A stretch of DNA of 64,000 nucleotides from an uncultured Prevotellaceae bacterium (GCA_902763615.1 CACWSX010000018.1:1-64000); one strand, 5' to 3'. Positions 1 to 10,082 are shown, numbered from the stretch's first letter. Made by a program: numbers and translations. Notes: generated by a model not told the origin, from the sequence alone.

Positions 1-4
1 AGTC

Positions 5-415
5 ATGCGCCACATTGATCTGATTGTCGTACACTGTTCGGCCACGCGCTCGAACCAGAACTTTCCCGTGACAGCCCTCATCCGCTGTCACGCGGAAAGG
101 TTCGGATTCACGGGCTACCACTACTACATTACCCGCGACGGCCGAACCTACCAGACGCGCCACGAACAGTTGGTGGGTGCCCACGCCGTAGGCTACAACC
201 AGCACTCGCTCGGCGTCTGTTATGAAGGCGGTCTGGACGAACACGGCAACGCCACCGACACCCGCACACCCCGCCAGAAACGCGCCCTGCTGCGCCTGCT
301 CCGTCGCCTGAAGAAGGCCCACCCCGATGCCCGCATCCTCGGCCATCGCGACCTCCCCAACGTCCACAAGGACTGCCCCTGCTTCGATGCCCGTACGGAG
401 TATTCGAGCCTCTAA
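5..415 (+). CDS. N-acetylmuramoyl-L-alanine amidase (phage lysozyme type)
   Basis: 136 aa protein of the Amidase_2/PGRP fold (T7 lysozyme-like), which cleaves the MurNAc-L-Ala bond of peptidoglycan. The N-terminus has the family strand IVVHCSAT with a likely zinc-binding His. GYHYYITRDG follows, and the C-terminus holds GHRDLPNVHKDCPCFD, supplying the second His and the Cys zinc ligand. There is no signal peptide, so it would be cytoplasmic or released by lysis. In Bacteroidetes, short amidases of this kind commonly sit with HU-like and VirE-like genes in phage-derived islands. The upstream neighbour lies outside the window. The ATG at 5 gives a full-length domain, so the gene appears complete. 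Confidence 0.9.
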   Translation: MRHIDLIVVHCSATRSNQNFPVTALIRCHAERFGFTGYHYYITRDGRTYQTRHEQLVGAHAVGYNQHSLGVCYEGGLDEHGNATDTRTPRQKRALLRLLRRLKKAHPDARILGHRDLPNVHKDCPCFDARTEYSSL

Positions 416-525
416 CCCTGGGTGCAGCGTCGCCATCCGAGGCCCCGCCCTCAATATCTAACCCTCAAACATCGAATGATCATGCATTACATCAGAGACC
501 AACAAGCATAGTTTATCTTACATCT

Positions 526-573
526 GGCGGACAAGGACCGAAAAGTTCTTGCCCGCCTTTATTGTTTTTTTTC
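526..573 (+). terminator. Rho-independent terminator after the amidase
   Basis: The stem GGCGGACAAGGAC (526-538) pairs with GTTCTTGCCCGCC (545-557) with one A-C mismatch and one G-U pair, around loop CGAAAA. A T-rich tract with eight consecutive T follows at 558-573. Confidence 0.85.
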
Positions 574-704
574 TTATAAAGTGACGATTTGTAACGAAAT
601 GATATATATTCAATGCAAAGAGTTAGCAAAATGAAAGAAAAATAAAGCAGAAACTTTACAAAGTGCAAGTTAGTCAGATTTTTAACAATCAAAAAGTAAG
701 AAAG

Positions 705-737
705 TTGTCAAAATGTTATTAATATGCAGTACCTTTG
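705..737 (+). promoter_or_regulatory. Bacteroidetes promoter for amt operon
   Basis: A -7 box TACCTTTG at 730-737 and a TTG at 705-707 lie 22 bp apart, slightly wide. The box overlaps an upstream in-frame ATG at 735, which argues that translation starts at 789 instead. The gene-free stretch 416-788 otherwise holds the terminator at 526-573 and AT-rich DNA with no convincing ORF. Confidence 0.6.
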
Positions 738-788
738 CAAAAAATTATGGTGAACGCAAAGCAAACAACACAAAATAAGAGATATATT

Positions 789-2186
789 ATGAAGGTAAAA
801 AGACGTTGGATCATCCTGATGACGGCAATGACACTAATAGCCGTCACAGGGCTGGCGGTAGGAGAGCCTACCTTTGATTGTGACTGGTCGGTGATTTCAG
901 CGGCCGACGTGGCGTGGCTCATTACAGCCACGATTTTCGTTTTGATGATGACACCCGGTCTGTCGTTCTTCTACGGCGGAATGGTGGGTGCGAAGAATGT
1001 CATATCAACGATGTTGCAGTCGTTTATCGCAATGGGACTGATTTCGGTGCTTTGGGTAGTGATAGGCTTTTCATTGTGCTTTGGCGATGATATAGGCGGT
1101 GTGATCGGTAATCCGCTGACCTTCCCTATGTTTCATAATGTAGGTGGTGCCGTTTATACGACACCTGCCGGCAATGTTTTAGGCGGCGCCACGATTCCAC
1201 TAGCGCTGTTCGCGCTGTTTCAAATGAAGTTCGCCATCATCACACCGTCGCTGATTACGGGCTCGTTTGCTGAGCGTGTGAGGTTTTCGGCCTACATGTT
1301 CTTTATGATGTTTTTCTTCTTCGTGATCTACTGTCCACTGGCCCACATGACCTGGCATCCTGAGGGATTGTTCATGAAATGGGGTGTCATCGACTTCGCG
1401 GGAGGTATTGTGGTGCATGCTTCGAGCGGTATCGCCGCGTTGGCAGGTGCTATTTTCTTGGGACGTCGTAAGGCTGAGACGCGCAAGAGCGAACCAGCCA
1501 ACATCCCCTTCGTACTGCTGGGTGCGGCGATGCTGTGGCTGGGATGGTTCGGTTTCAACGCAGGTTCATCGCTGCACGCTGACGGACAGGCTATCAAGGC
1601 TTTCCTGAATACAAACACCGCTTCGGCAACGGCGATGATGACGTGGATCTTCTTCGACTGCCTGCGCGGTCGTAAGCCGTCGGCGATGGGTGCTGCTGTG
1701 GGTTGCGTGGTTGGCCTGGTAGCCATCACCCCATCGGCAGGTTATGTGACCGTGGGCCAGAGCATCTTCATTGCATTCGTCATCACACTGATCTGTAACG
1801 TGGCCGTCTATTGGCGTTCACACTCCCAGATTGACGACGCCCTCGACGTATTTCCCACCCACGGTACAGGCGGTATCTTTGGTACGGTGTTGACGGGTAT
1901 CTTCATCCAGGAGGGGCTCATTGCCGGCACGTGGGACGGTTTTGTGATTTTCCTCTACCATCTGCTGGCCATCGTCATCGTGTTCGTCTATACCTTCGCC
2001 ATGAGTTGGCTGGGATATAAACTCATCGATAGTCTCATTCCCATGCGCGTGTCGGCATTCAGTGAAAAGGTGGGGCTCGATTTCTCGCAGCACGATGAGC
2101 ACTACGGGCTGGCGCACATCGGAGAACGGGAACTGGCAGAATACGAAGAACATATAAAAGAAAAGGAAAGAGTGAAAAGTGAATAA
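789..2186 (+). CDS. amt: ammonium transporter (Amt family)
   Basis: 465 aa polytopic inner-membrane protein of the Amt/MEP/Rh family, conducting NH4+/NH3. An N-terminal signal-like helix is followed by the family block MTPGLSFFYGGMVGAKN. The two pore histidines are visible in DFAGGIVVHASSGIAALAG and DVFPTHGTGGIFG. Start 789 (MKVKRRW) is preferred because the upstream ATG at 735 lies inside the -7 promoter box. No glnK/glnB gene adjoins it. It heads a same-strand series of glutamine-using enzymes (CTP synthase, PurF paralogue, CarA, CarB, AsnB), which suggests coordinated nitrogen assimilation. The C-terminal tail is charged and cytoplasmic. Confidence 0.95.
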   Translation: MKVKRRWIILMTAMTLIAVTGLAVGEPTFDCDWSVISAADVAWLITATIFVLMMTPGLSFFYGGMVGAKNVISTMLQSFIAMGLISVLWVVIGFSLCFGDDIGGVIGNPLTFPMFHNVGGAVYTTPAGNVLGGATIPLALFALFQMKFAIITPSLITGSFAERVRFSAYMFFMMFFFFVIYCPLAHMTWHPEGLFMKWGVIDFAGGIVVHASSGIAALAGAIFLGRRKAETRKSEPANIPFVLLGAAMLWLGWFGFNAGSSLHADGQAIKAFLNTNTASATAMMTWIFFDCLRGRKPSAMGAAVGCVVGLVAITPSAGYVTVGQSIFIAFVITLICNVAVYWRSHSQIDDALDVFPTHGTGGIFGTVLTGIFIQEGLIAGTWDGFVIFLYHLLAIVIVFVYTFAMSWLGYKLIDSLIPMRVSAFSEKVGLDFSQHDEHYGLAHIGERELAEYEEHIKEKERVKSE

Positions 2187-2233
2187 TTTGCTTCCACTCT
2201 GGTAAGATAAAGCAAACTTCAAAACAATTAAGA

Positions 2234-3868
2234 ATGAACACAAAGTACATTTTCGTTACAGGCGGTGTGGTTTCCTCGTTAGGCAAGGGAATCATCTCCG
2301 CCAGTATCGGCAAACTGCTTCAGGCGCGTGGCTACAAGGTGACCATCCAGAAGTTCGACCCCTACATCAACATCGACCCTGGCACGCTGAACCCTTATGA
2401 GCACGGCGAGTGCTACGTGACAGAGGACGGTTTTGAGACAGACCTCGATCTGGGTCATTACGAGCGGTTTACGGGCATACGCACCACCCGCAACAACTCG
2501 ATTACGACGGGCCGCATCTACAAAACCGTCATCGACCGCGAGCGACACGGCGACTATCTCGGCAAGACGATTCAGGTGGTGCCGCATATCACAGATGAGA
2601 TCAAACGGCGGATGCTACGAGAAGGTCTTGACGAGGGGCTCGATTTCGTGATCACAGAGGTAGGCGGTACGATTGGCGACATCGAGAGTGCGCCGTTTAT
2701 GGAGGCTATCCGACAACTGCGCTGGCAATTAGGGCGCGATGCGGTGTGTGTACATCTGACGTATGTGCCTTATCTGAAAGCCGCCGATGAACTGAAGACG
2801 AAACCCACACAGCACTCCGTCAAGGAACTGCAAGGGATGGGTATCCAGCCCGACATCCTCGTACTCAGAACCGAACGCCACCTCAGCGACGCTGTACGCT
2901 TGAAGGTGGCTTCTTTCTGTAATGTCGATCTGGAGTGTGTGGTGCAAAGCGAGGATATGCCGAGTATCTACGAGGTGCCTGTGAGCATGCAGAAGCAGGG
3001 TCTCGACGCGGCTATTATGCGGAAGATTGGGATTCCTGTGGGTGAGACACCAGCCATGAAATCGTGGCACGATTTCCTCGAAAAGCAGCGCAATGCTAAG
3101 CATGAGGTGCATATCGGCCTCGTGGGCAAATACGACCTGCAAGATGCCTACAAAAGCATCCGCGAAAGCCTCAACTTGGCTGGTATCTACAACGATGTGA
3201 AGGCTAAGATTCATTTTGTGAATAGTGAGGAGATTACGACTGAGAATGTCGCCTCGAAGATGGAAGGTATGGCAGGCATCGTGGTCTGTCCAGGCTTCGG
3301 CAGTCGAGGTATCGAGGGCAAGATTATCGCAGCGGAATATGGCCGGACAAACGACATTCCCACCTTCGGCATCTGTCTGGGTATGCAGATGATGGTGATT
3401 GAGTTCGCACGAAATGTATTGGGCTACAAGGATGCCAACAGCGCCGAGATGAATCCTGATACACCACACAACGTGATTGATATCATGGAGGAGCAGAAGA
3501 ATATCACCCAGATGGGCGGTACCATGCGATTAGGTGCCTATGAGTGTGAACTGAGAGAAGGCAGTAAGGTTGCGCAAGCCTATACAGCGGCAGCAAATTC
3601 TTCACTCTTCACTCTTCACTCTTCACTTACAATCAGCGAGCGGCACAGACATCGCTACGAGTTTAATAATGCCTATAAGGACGAATATGAGTCGAACGGT
3701 ATGAAGTGCGTGGGTATCAACCCTGCCTCCAATCTTGTGGAGATTGTCGAGATACCAGAGAAGAAATGGTACATCGGCACGCAGTTCCATCCTGAATATT
3801 CCTCAACGGTGCTGCATCCGCACCCATTGTTTATGAGCTTTATCAAGGCTTGCATATGGAAGAGTTGA
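2234..3868 (+). CDS. pyrG: CTP synthase (glutamine-hydrolysing)
   Basis: 544 aa enzyme converting UTP to CTP with glutamine and ATP. The N-terminal synthetase domain begins KYIFVTGGVVSSLGKGI and includes the P-loop-like segment and FDPYINIDPGTLNP. The C-terminal class I glutamine amidotransferase domain has the nucleophile Cys in FGICLGMQMM and the His-Glu pair in QFHPEYSS. Just before ERHRHRYEFNN lies an extra low-complexity stretch of about 12 residues (SSLFTLHSSLT) encoded by tandem CTCTTCA heptamers at 3596-3630. I recall no such insert in the family, and it sits in a loop of the glutaminase domain. The 3' end overlaps the next gene by 13 bases. Confidence 0.97.
   Translation: MNTKYIFVTGGVVSSLGKGIISASIGKLLQARGYKVTIQKFDPYINIDPGTLNPYEHGECYVTEDGFETDLDLGHYERFTGIRTTRNNSITTGRIYKTVIDRERHGDYLGKTIQVVPHITDEIKRRMLREGLDEGLDFVITEVGGTIGDIESAPFMEAIRQLRWQLGRDAVCVHLTYVPYLKAADELKTKPTQHSVKELQGMGIQPDILVLRTERHLSDAVRLKVASFCNVDLECVVQSEDMPSIYEVPVSMQKQGLDAAIMRKIGIPVGETPAMKSWHDFLEKQRNAKHEVHIGLVGKYDLQDAYKSIRESLNLAGIYNDVKAKIHFVNSEEITTENVASKMEGMAGIVVCPGFGSRGIEGKIIAAEYGRTNDIPTFGICLGMQMMVIEFARNVLGYKDANSAEMNPDTPHNVIDIMEEQKNITQMGGTMRLGAYECELREGSKVAQAYTAAANSSLFTLHSSLTISERHRHRYEFNNAYKDEYESNGMKCVGINPASNLVEIVEIPEKKWYIGTQFHPEYSSTVLHPHPLFMSFIKACIWKS
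3596..3630 (+). repeat. tandem CTCTTCA heptamers inside pyrG
   Basis: About four copies of the 7-mer CTCTTCA run in tandem within the coding sequence. With flanking bases the block keeps the frame and encodes the Ser/Leu/Phe/Thr-rich insert. Similar heptamer blocks occur at operon junctions elsewhere in this window. Confidence 0.9.
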
Positions 3869-5595
3869 AGCATGAGTGTGGTGTGGCGATGATCCGCCTG
3901 TTGAAGCCGCAGAGTTACTACGAGCAGAAATACGGTTCGTGGCGCTATGGTTTCAATAAACTCTACCTGATGATGGAGAAGCAACACAATCGCGGACAGG
4001 AGGGTGCTGGTATCGCTTCCGTCAGTCTGACGAAGGAGCCAGGCACGGAGTATATGTTCCGTGAGAAGGCCGAGGGCAAGGACGCCATCACGGAGATTTT
4101 TTCTCGTGTGACGGAGGAGATGGCTGGTGAACTGCTGATGGGCCATCTGCGCTATTCGACCACAGGCAAGAGCGGGCTGCAATATGTGCATCCCTTCCTG
4201 CGTCGTAACAACTGGCGGGCGAAAAACCTCTGTCTGTGCGGCAACTTCAACATGACGAATATCGATGAGGTCTTTCAGTTCCTCACCCTACAGGGCCAGT
4301 CGCCGCGTATCTATGGTGATTCTTATATCACCCTCGAACTGATGGGACACCGTCTGGACCGTGAGGTGGAGCGACTCTATGCCCTCGCGAAAGAGCAGGG
4401 ATTGAAGGATACCGCTATTACTGATTATATCGACAATCACGTGGAGATGGCAAATGTGCTGAAAACCACGATGAGTCATTATGACGGTGGTTATGTGATG
4501 TGCGGACTGACGGGAAGTGGCGAGATGTTCAGCGTGCGCGACCCTTGGGGCATTCGTCCTGCGTTCTACTATCGCGATGACGAGATGATTGCATTGGCCA
4601 GCGAGCGACCCGTGCTGCAGACGACATTTGATTTGCAGGCAGAGGACATCTGCGAACTCCAACCAGGCGAGGCACTCATCGTGCATAAGAACGGTGAAAG
4701 CCAACTGGAACAGATCATGCCCGCGCAACCCCTGAGCGCCTGCTCGTTTGAAAGAATTTATTTCAGTCGTGGTTCTGATCGCGATATCTATCAGGAGCGC
4801 AAACGACTGGGCGAACAACTCACGCCCGCTATCCTGAAGGCTATCGATGGCGATGTGGATCATACGGTCTTCTCGTATATCCCCAATACGGCTGAGGTTG
4901 CCTTTTATGGTATGACGGACGGTTTCCGCAAACTGCACGGAGAAGTACGCACAGAAAAAGTGGTTTGGAAAGATATCAAACTGCGCACCTTTATCGCTGA
5001 TAACTCTGAGCGCAACGATCTGGCTGCCCACGTCTATGACATCAGTTATGGTTCGCTGAAACCTGAGGAGGACAACCTCGTGATTATCGACGACTCGATT
5101 GTGCGAGGCACAACGCTGAAAGAGAGTATCTTCAAGATTCTCGATCGTCTTCATCCCAAGAAGATCGTGATGGTGTCGAGTTCGCCGCAAATCCGTTATC
5201 CTGACTACTACGGCATCGATATGTCACGCCTGGAGGAACTCTGTGCCTTCCGGGCAGCCATCGCACTGATTAAGGACAGAGGCATGCAGAAACTGATTGC
5301 CGATACGTATAAGGCCTGCAAGTATTCGCCTGCGTCGCTGAACCACGTGCGCAATATCTATGAGCCATTCAGCGTCGAAGAAATTAACACGAAGATTGTG
5401 GAGATGCTACGTCCTGAAGGTATGCAGTCGCCTGTGGAACTTGTGTTCCAGAGCATCGAGGGCCTGCATCACGCCTGTCCCAACCATCCTGGCGACTGGT
5501 ATTTCACAGGCCACTACCCCACCCCTGGCGGCATCCGGCTCTGTAACAATGCCTTCGTAAATTATGTTGAGCAAACTTTAAGATTACAACTATAA
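3856..5595 (+). CDS. PurF-type amidophosphoribosyltransferase paralogue
   Basis: 579 aa from the ATG at 3856 (581 from 3850). The N-terminal Ntn glutamine amidotransferase domain has the conserved Cys in KHECGVAM, exposed after removal of a short propeptide. NRGQEGAG, a YSTTGKSG block and CGNFNMTN are also recognisable. The C-terminal phosphoribosyltransferase domain has the PRPP loop VIIDDSIVRGTTL. Family knowledge: PurF makes 5-phosphoribosylamine from PRPP and glutamine. This form is longer than the usual ~470-500 aa PurF, and Bacteroidetes often carry such a second copy beside carAB, so its exact role is less certain. It overlaps the pyrG end and its stop TAA shares one base with the carA start. 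Confidence 0.85.
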   Translation: MEELKHECGVAMIRLLKPQSYYEQKYGSWRYGFNKLYLMMEKQHNRGQEGAGIASVSLTKEPGTEYMFREKAEGKDAITEIFSRVTEEMAGELLMGHLRYSTTGKSGLQYVHPFLRRNNWRAKNLCLCGNFNMTNIDEVFQFLTLQGQSPRIYGDSYITLELMGHRLDREVERLYALAKEQGLKDTAITDYIDNHVEMANVLKTTMSHYDGGYVMCGLTGSGEMFSVRDPWGIRPAFYYRDDEMIALASERPVLQTTFDLQAEDICELQPGEALIVHKNGESQLEQIMPAQPLSACSFERIYFSRGSDRDIYQERKRLGEQLTPAILKAIDGDVDHTVFSYIPNTAEVAFYGMTDGFRKLHGEVRTEKVVWKDIKLRTFIADNSERNDLAAHVYDISYGSLKPEEDNLVIIDDSIVRGTTLKESIFKILDRLHPKKIVMVSSSPQIRYPDYYGIDMSRLEELCAFRAAIALIKDRGMQKLIADTYKACKYSPASLNHVRNIYEPFSVEEINTKIVEMLRPEGMQSPVELVFQSIEGLHHACPNHPGDWYFTGHYPTPGGIRLCNNAFVNYVEQTLRLQL

Positions 5596-6686
5596 TGAAA
5601 ATAGCAAGATTAATACTCGAAGATGGCAGTCAGTTCGTGGGTTGGTCGTTTGGATTTGATACCAATACCGTAGGCGAGGTGGTATTCAATACTGCGATGA
5701 CGGGCTATCCAGAGAGTCTGACAGACCCCAGTTATGCTGGGCAGATATTGGTGACGACTTATCCTTTGATAGGCAACTACGGTGTGCCTGATACGGGCTT
5801 AGGCGACAACGGTCTACCCTTGTTTATGGAAAGTGACAAAATTCATGCGAAAGCCCTGATTGTGGCTGATTATAGCGAGACCTATTCGCACTGGAATGCT
5901 CGCGAGAGCTTGGCCTCTTGGCTGAAAAGGGAGATAATACCGGCTATCACAGGCATCGACACTCGAAGACTGACAAAGGTACTGCGAGAGAGCGGTGTGA
6001 TGATGGGAAAAATCGTCATCGGAAGTCTAGAGAATCCAGAAAATCCAGATCATCCCAACTATAGCTCCGTGAACTGGGTAGAGAAGGTGAGTTGCAAGGA
6101 AGTTATCACGTATCAGCCTCAGGGCGAAAAGAAGCATCGCGTGGTTCTCGTGGATTGTGGCGTGAAGGCGAATATCATCCGCTGTCTGATTAAGCGCGGT
6201 ATCGAGGTGGTGCGCGTACCTTGGGATTACGACTTCAACCAACTGGCGTTCGACGGTCTTTTCCTTGCCAATGGTCCTGGCGATCCAGAGCAATGTAGCA
6301 AGACGGTAGCGAATATCCGAACGTTTCTGGATAATGAGGATGTGCGTCCGTGTATGGGTATCTGTCTTGGCAATCAGCTGTTGGCAAAAGCCGCTGGGGC
6401 AAAGACCTACAAACTGAAATACGGACATCGTTCGCACAACCAACCCGTGCAGAAAGTCGGCACAAACCAGTGCTTCATCACCTCGCAGAATCACGGCTAT
6501 GCGGTCGATGACTCTACCCTACCCTCAGACTGGGAACCGCTTTTTGTGAATATGAACGACGGTTCGAACGAGGGTATCCGACACAAATCGAATCCCTGGA
6601 TGTCGGCACAGTTCCACCCAGAGGCTTGTAGCGGGCCTGTAGATACGGAGTTTTTATTTGATGAATTTGTAAAGATGTTAGGATGA
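5595..6686 (+). CDS. carA: carbamoyl-phosphate synthase small subunit (glutaminase)
   Basis: 363 aa. Supplies ammonia from glutamine to CarB for carbamoyl phosphate (pyrimidine and arginine synthesis). The N-terminal CPSase small domain has [23 protein letters not shown]. The C-terminal GATase1 domain has [11 protein letters not shown], the nucleophile elbow [10 protein letters not shown] and the SAQFHPEA histidine. The start codon overlaps the previous stop (TAATG), and the stop overlaps carB (ATGA), indicating translational coupling on both sides. Confidence 0.97.
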   Translation: MKIARLILEDGSQFVGWSFGFDTNTVGEVVFNTAMTGYPESLTDPSYAGQILVTTYPLIGNYGVPDTGLGDNGLPLFMESDKIHAKALIVADYSETYSHWNARESLASWLKREIIPAITGIDTRRLTKVLRESGVMMGKIVIGSLENPENPDHPNYSSVNWVEKVSCKEVITYQPQGEKKHRVVLVDCGVKANIIRCLIKRGIEVVRVPWDYDFNQLAFDGLFLANGPGDPEQCSKTVANIRTFLDNEDVRPCMGICLGNQLLAKAAGAKTYKLKYGHRSHNQPVQKVGTNQCFITSQNHGYAVDDSTLPSDWEPLFVNMNDGSNEGIRHKSNPWMSAQFHPEACSGPVDTEFLFDEFVKMLG

Positions 6687-8380
6687 TGGAAAAAGAGATA
6701 AAGAAAGTATTGCTTTTAGGCTCTGGAGCCCTGAAGATCGGTCAAGCGGGTGAGTTCGACTATAGCGGTGCCCAGGCCTTGAAAGCCTTGAAGGAAGAGG
6801 GTATCCACTCGGTGCTCATCAACCCCAATATCGCCACGGTGCAGACGTCGAAGGATGTGGCCGACACGGTGTATTTCCAACCCGTGACACCTGAATTCGT
6901 GGAGCGTGTGATAGAGAAAGAGCGTCCAGACGGAATTCTGTTATCGTTTGGTGGCCAGACAGCCCTGAACTGTGGTGTAGAACTCTACGAAAAAGGTGTG
7001 TTGGAGAAATACGGTGTCGAAGTATTAGGTACCCCCGTTCAGGCCATCATTGATACAGAAGACCGCGACCTGTTTGTAAAGCGTCTCGATGAGATCGGTG
7101 TGAAGACCATCAAGAGCGAGGCATGTTCTACTGTCGAAGAGGTGCAGAAAGCAGCGCATGAATTAGGTTTCCCGGTGATTCTGCGTGCTGCCTACGCCCT
7201 TGGTGGTCTGGGCTCAGGCTTCTGCGACAACGAAGAAGAATTATTGGCACAGGCCGAGGAAGCCTTCTCATTCTCGCCACAGGTATTGGTGGAGAAATCG
7301 CTCAAAGGCTGGAAGGAGATAGAATACGAAGTAGTGCGCGACAAGTATGACAACTGCATCACCGTTTGTAATATGGAGAACTTCGACCCACTGGGTATTC
7401 ATACGGGCGAGTCGATTGTGGTGGCTCCGTCGCAGACGCTTACCAATAGTGAGTATCACAAACTGCGTGCTCTCGCCATTAAGATTATCCGTCATATCGG
7501 CATCGTAGGAGAATGCAATGTGCAGTACGCCCTCGACCCTAATTCAGAAGACTATCGTGTTATCGAGGTGAATGCCCGTCTGAGTCGTTCTTCCGCTCTG
7601 GCTTCGAAGGCAACAGGTTATCCCTTGGCTTTCGTCGCTGCCAAACTAGGATTGGGTTATGGTCTCTTTGACTTGAAGAACTCCGTGACCAAGACCACCA
7701 GTGCCTTCTTTGAGCCAGCCCTCGACTATGTGGTCGTCAAGATTCCCCGTTGGGATTTGACAAAGTTCCAAGGCGTAAAGCGTCAGCTTGGCTCATCGAT
7801 GAAGAGCGTGGGTGAGGTGATGGCCATTGGTCGCACGTTTGAGGAAGCGCTGCAGAAGGGTTTGCGTATGATCGGACAAGGTATGCACGGATTCGTAGAG
7901 AACCACGCCATCAAGATACCAGATATTGAAAAATCCCTGCATGAACCTACGGATATGCGTATTTTCGTGGTGTCGAAGGCCCTGAAGATTGGCTATACCA
8001 TCGAACAGATTCACCAGTTGACGATGATTGACCGTTGGTTCTTGGAGAAACTGAAGCACATCGTGGATATCGACCAGCAACTGAAAGAGTATGCCCATCT
8101 GTCTGAGATCTCTGAATTTATGGAACCCAGCGAGTTTAAGGAGTATCTGCAGTCGCCAGAGGTAGCCATGCTGTTGCGTGCAGCCAAGGTCTATGGTTTT
8201 TCCGATTTCCAGATAGCCCGCGCCATCGGCTTGGAGAACCGCATGAAGATGGAACAAGCAGGTCTCACCATCCGCAAATGGCGTAAGATGCTAGGACTCG
8301 TACCTACCGTCAACCAGATTGACACCCTTGCAGCGGAATATCCCGCCCAGACCAATTATCTCTATCTTTCTTATCTTTAA
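6683..8380 (+). CDS. carB: carbamoyl-phosphate synthase large subunit, N-terminal half only
   Basis: 565 aa, against about 1070 for normal CarB. It starts [25 protein letters not shown], contains the first ATP-grasp domain ([42 protein letters not shown]) and the helical oligomerisation region, and ends [21 protein letters not shown]. In full-length relatives this point is followed directly by the second ATP-grasp domain (LGSGAYRIGSSVEFDWCG) and the MGS allosteric domain. Neither is present here, and only 37 bases separate the stop from asnB. The stop codon is the first triplet of a heptamer repeat block. It may be inactive, or may act as a homodimeric half-synthase as shown experimentally for isolated CPSase halves, or a full copy may exist elsewhere. 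Confidence 0.9.
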   Translation: MMEKEIKKVLLLGSGALKIGQAGEFDYSGAQALKALKEEGIHSVLINPNIATVQTSKDVADTVYFQPVTPEFVERVIEKERPDGILLSFGGQTALNCGVELYEKGVLEKYGVEVLGTPVQAIIDTEDRDLFVKRLDEIGVKTIKSEACSTVEEVQKAAHELGFPVILRAAYALGGLGSGFCDNEEELLAQAEEAFSFSPQVLVEKSLKGWKEIEYEVVRDKYDNCITVCNMENFDPLGIHTGESIVVAPSQTLTNSEYHKLRALAIKIIRHIGIVGECNVQYALDPNSEDYRVIEVNARLSRSSALASKATGYPLAFVAAKLGLGYGLFDLKNSVTKTTSAFFEPALDYVVVKIPRWDLTKFQGVKRQLGSSMKSVGEVMAIGRTFEEALQKGLRMIGQGMHGFVENHAIKIPDIEKSLHEPTDMRIFVVSKALKIGYTIEQIHQLTMIDRWFLEKLKHIVDIDQQLKEYAHLSEISEFMEPSEFKEYLQSPEVAMLLRAAKVYGFSDFQIARAIGLENRMKMEQAGLTIRKWRKMLGLVPTVNQIDTLAAEYPAQTNYLYLSYL

Positions 8381-8413
8381 ATTGTAAATTGTAAATCGTC
8401 AAATTGTAAATGA
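8378..8413 (+). repeat. TAAATTG heptamer block at carB/asnB junction
   Basis: Five imperfect tandem units (TAAATTG, TAAATTG, TAAATCG, TCAAATTG, TAAATGA). The first TAA is the stop of the shortened carB, and asnB starts five bases later. Confidence 0.85.
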
Positions 8414-8417
8414 TATT

Positions 8418-10082
8418 ATGTGTGGAATCGTAGCAATATTGAATGTAAAGGAGCAGACGCATGAGTTGCGTGAGAAGGCCTTAAAGATGAGTCAGAAAAT
8501 CCGTCATCGCGGACCTGACTGGAGTGGTATTTATTGTGGTGGCTCTGCCATTCTCGCCCACGAGCGACTGAGCATTGTGGACCCTGAATCAGGTGGACAG
8601 CCCTTATATAGTCCTGATAAGAAGCAGGTTTTGGCTGTGAATGGTGAGATTTACAACCATCAGGAAATCCGCCGTCGCTATGCTGGACAATACGAATTCC
8701 AAACAGGTTCGGATTGCGAGGTCATCCTGGCACTCTATCGCGAGAAGGGTATTGACTTCCTCGAAGACCTGAGCGGTATCTTTGCCTTTGTGCTCTACGA
8801 CGAAGAGCGTAATGAATTTTTAATTGCCCGCGACCCCATCGGTGTGATACCTCTTTATATTGGATACGACAGCGACGGCACTGTGTATGTGGCCTCTGAA
8901 TTGAAAGCTCTCGAAGGACAGTGCGAGCGCTACGAGCCGTTCCTGCCTGGTCATTACTATTGGAGCGTCGACCCAGGTCAGAAGTGGTACTATCGTCGCG
9001 ACTGGATGCACTATGATGCTGTAAAGGATAACCCCGCTAGTGTTGAGGCCATCCATGATGCATTGGAGGATGCCGTAAAGCGTCAGTTGATGAGTGATGT
9101 GCCCTATGGTGTGCTTTTGAGCGGTGGTTTGGATTCATCCGTCATTTCCGCTATTGCCGAGAAATACTCAGAGATGCGTATTGAGGATGACTCGAAGACG
9201 AAAGCATATTGGCCCCGTCTGCACTCGTTTGCCGTAGGACTGAAAGGTGCGCCTGATTTGGCAAAGGCCAAACTCGTGGCTGACCATATCGGCACCGTAC
9301 ACCACGAAATAAACTACACCATCCAGGAAGGTTTGGATGCCATCCGCGATGTTATCTATTTCATCGAGACCTACGATGTCACCACCGTCCGCGCCTCTAC
9401 GCCGATGTATTTGTTGGCTCGCGTCATCAAGTCGATGGGTATTAAGATGGTACTCTCTGGTGAGGGTGCCGACGAGATATTCGGTGGTTATCTCTATTTC
9501 CACAAGGCCCCAACAGCAAAAGACTTCCATGATGAGACCGTTCGCAAACTCGGCAAACTGTATATGTACGATTGTCTGCGTGCCAACAAGAGTCTGAGTG
9601 CCTGGGGTGTTGAAGGTCGCGTGCCCTTCCTCGATAAGGAATTCCTTGATGTTGCTATGCGCACGAATCCTGAGGCCAAGATGTGTCCAGGCACGACAAT
9701 GGAGAAAAAGATTGTTCGCGAGGCCTTCGCCGATATGCTGCCAAAGGAAGTTGCCTGGCGACAGAAGGAACAGTTCAGCGATGGTGTCGGCTATTCCTGG
9801 ATCGACACCCTCAAACAGATTACCTCTGAGGCCGTATCAGACGAGCAGATGGCCCATGCAGCTGAGCGCTTCCCCATCAATCCGCCAAAGAACAAGGAGG
9901 AATACTACTATCGCAGCATCTTCGCTGAGCATTTCCCATCTGATTCTGCTGCCAAGAGTGTCCCAAGTGAGGCCTCTGTGGCTTGCTCTACCGCCATCGC
10001 CCTCGAATGGGATGCAGCTTTCAAAGGCATGAACGATCCCTCAGGCCGTGCCGTCAAAGGCGTCCACGAGCAAGCCTATTAA
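8418..10082 (+). CDS. asnB: asparagine synthase B (glutamine-hydrolysing)
   Basis: 554 aa. Makes asparagine from aspartate, ATP and glutamine. The class II amidotransferase domain begins with the catalytic Cys2 (MCGIVAILN) and includes RHRGPDWSG, RLSIVDPESGGQPL and VNGEIYNH. The synthetase domain has the PP-loop LLSGGLDSSV and later SGEGADEIFGGY and RVPFLDKEFLD. Length matches E. coli AsnB. It is the last gene of the glutamine-use operon and is followed by a terminator at 10119. Confidence 0.97.
   Translation: MCGIVAILNVKEQTHELREKALKMSQKIRHRGPDWSGIYCGGSAILAHERLSIVDPESGGQPLYSPDKKQVLAVNGEIYNHQEIRRRYAGQYEFQTGSDCEVILALYREKGIDFLEDLSGIFAFVLYDEERNEFLIARDPIGVIPLYIGYDSDGTVYVASELKALEGQCERYEPFLPGHYYWSVDPGQKWYYRRDWMHYDAVKDNPASVEAIHDALEDAVKRQLMSDVPYGVLLSGGLDSSVISAIAEKYSEMRIEDDSKTKAYWPRLHSFAVGLKGAPDLAKAKLVADHIGTVHHEINYTIQEGLDAIRDVIYFIETYDVTTVRASTPMYLLARVIKSMGIKMVLSGEGADEIFGGYLYFHKAPTAKDFHDETVRKLGKLYMYDCLRANKSLSAWGVEGRVPFLDKEFLDVAMRTNPEAKMCPGTTMEKKIVREAFADMLPKEVAWRQKEQFSDGVGYSWIDTLKQITSEAVSDEQMAHAAERFPINPPKNKEEYYYRSIFAEHFPSDSAAKSVPSEASVACSTAIALEWDAAFKGMNDPSGRAVKGVHEQAY

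Noticed and set aside
735..788. N-terminal extension of Amt
   Set aside because: The upstream ATG lies in the -7 promoter box, and the extension precedes a good start followed by the first membrane helix.
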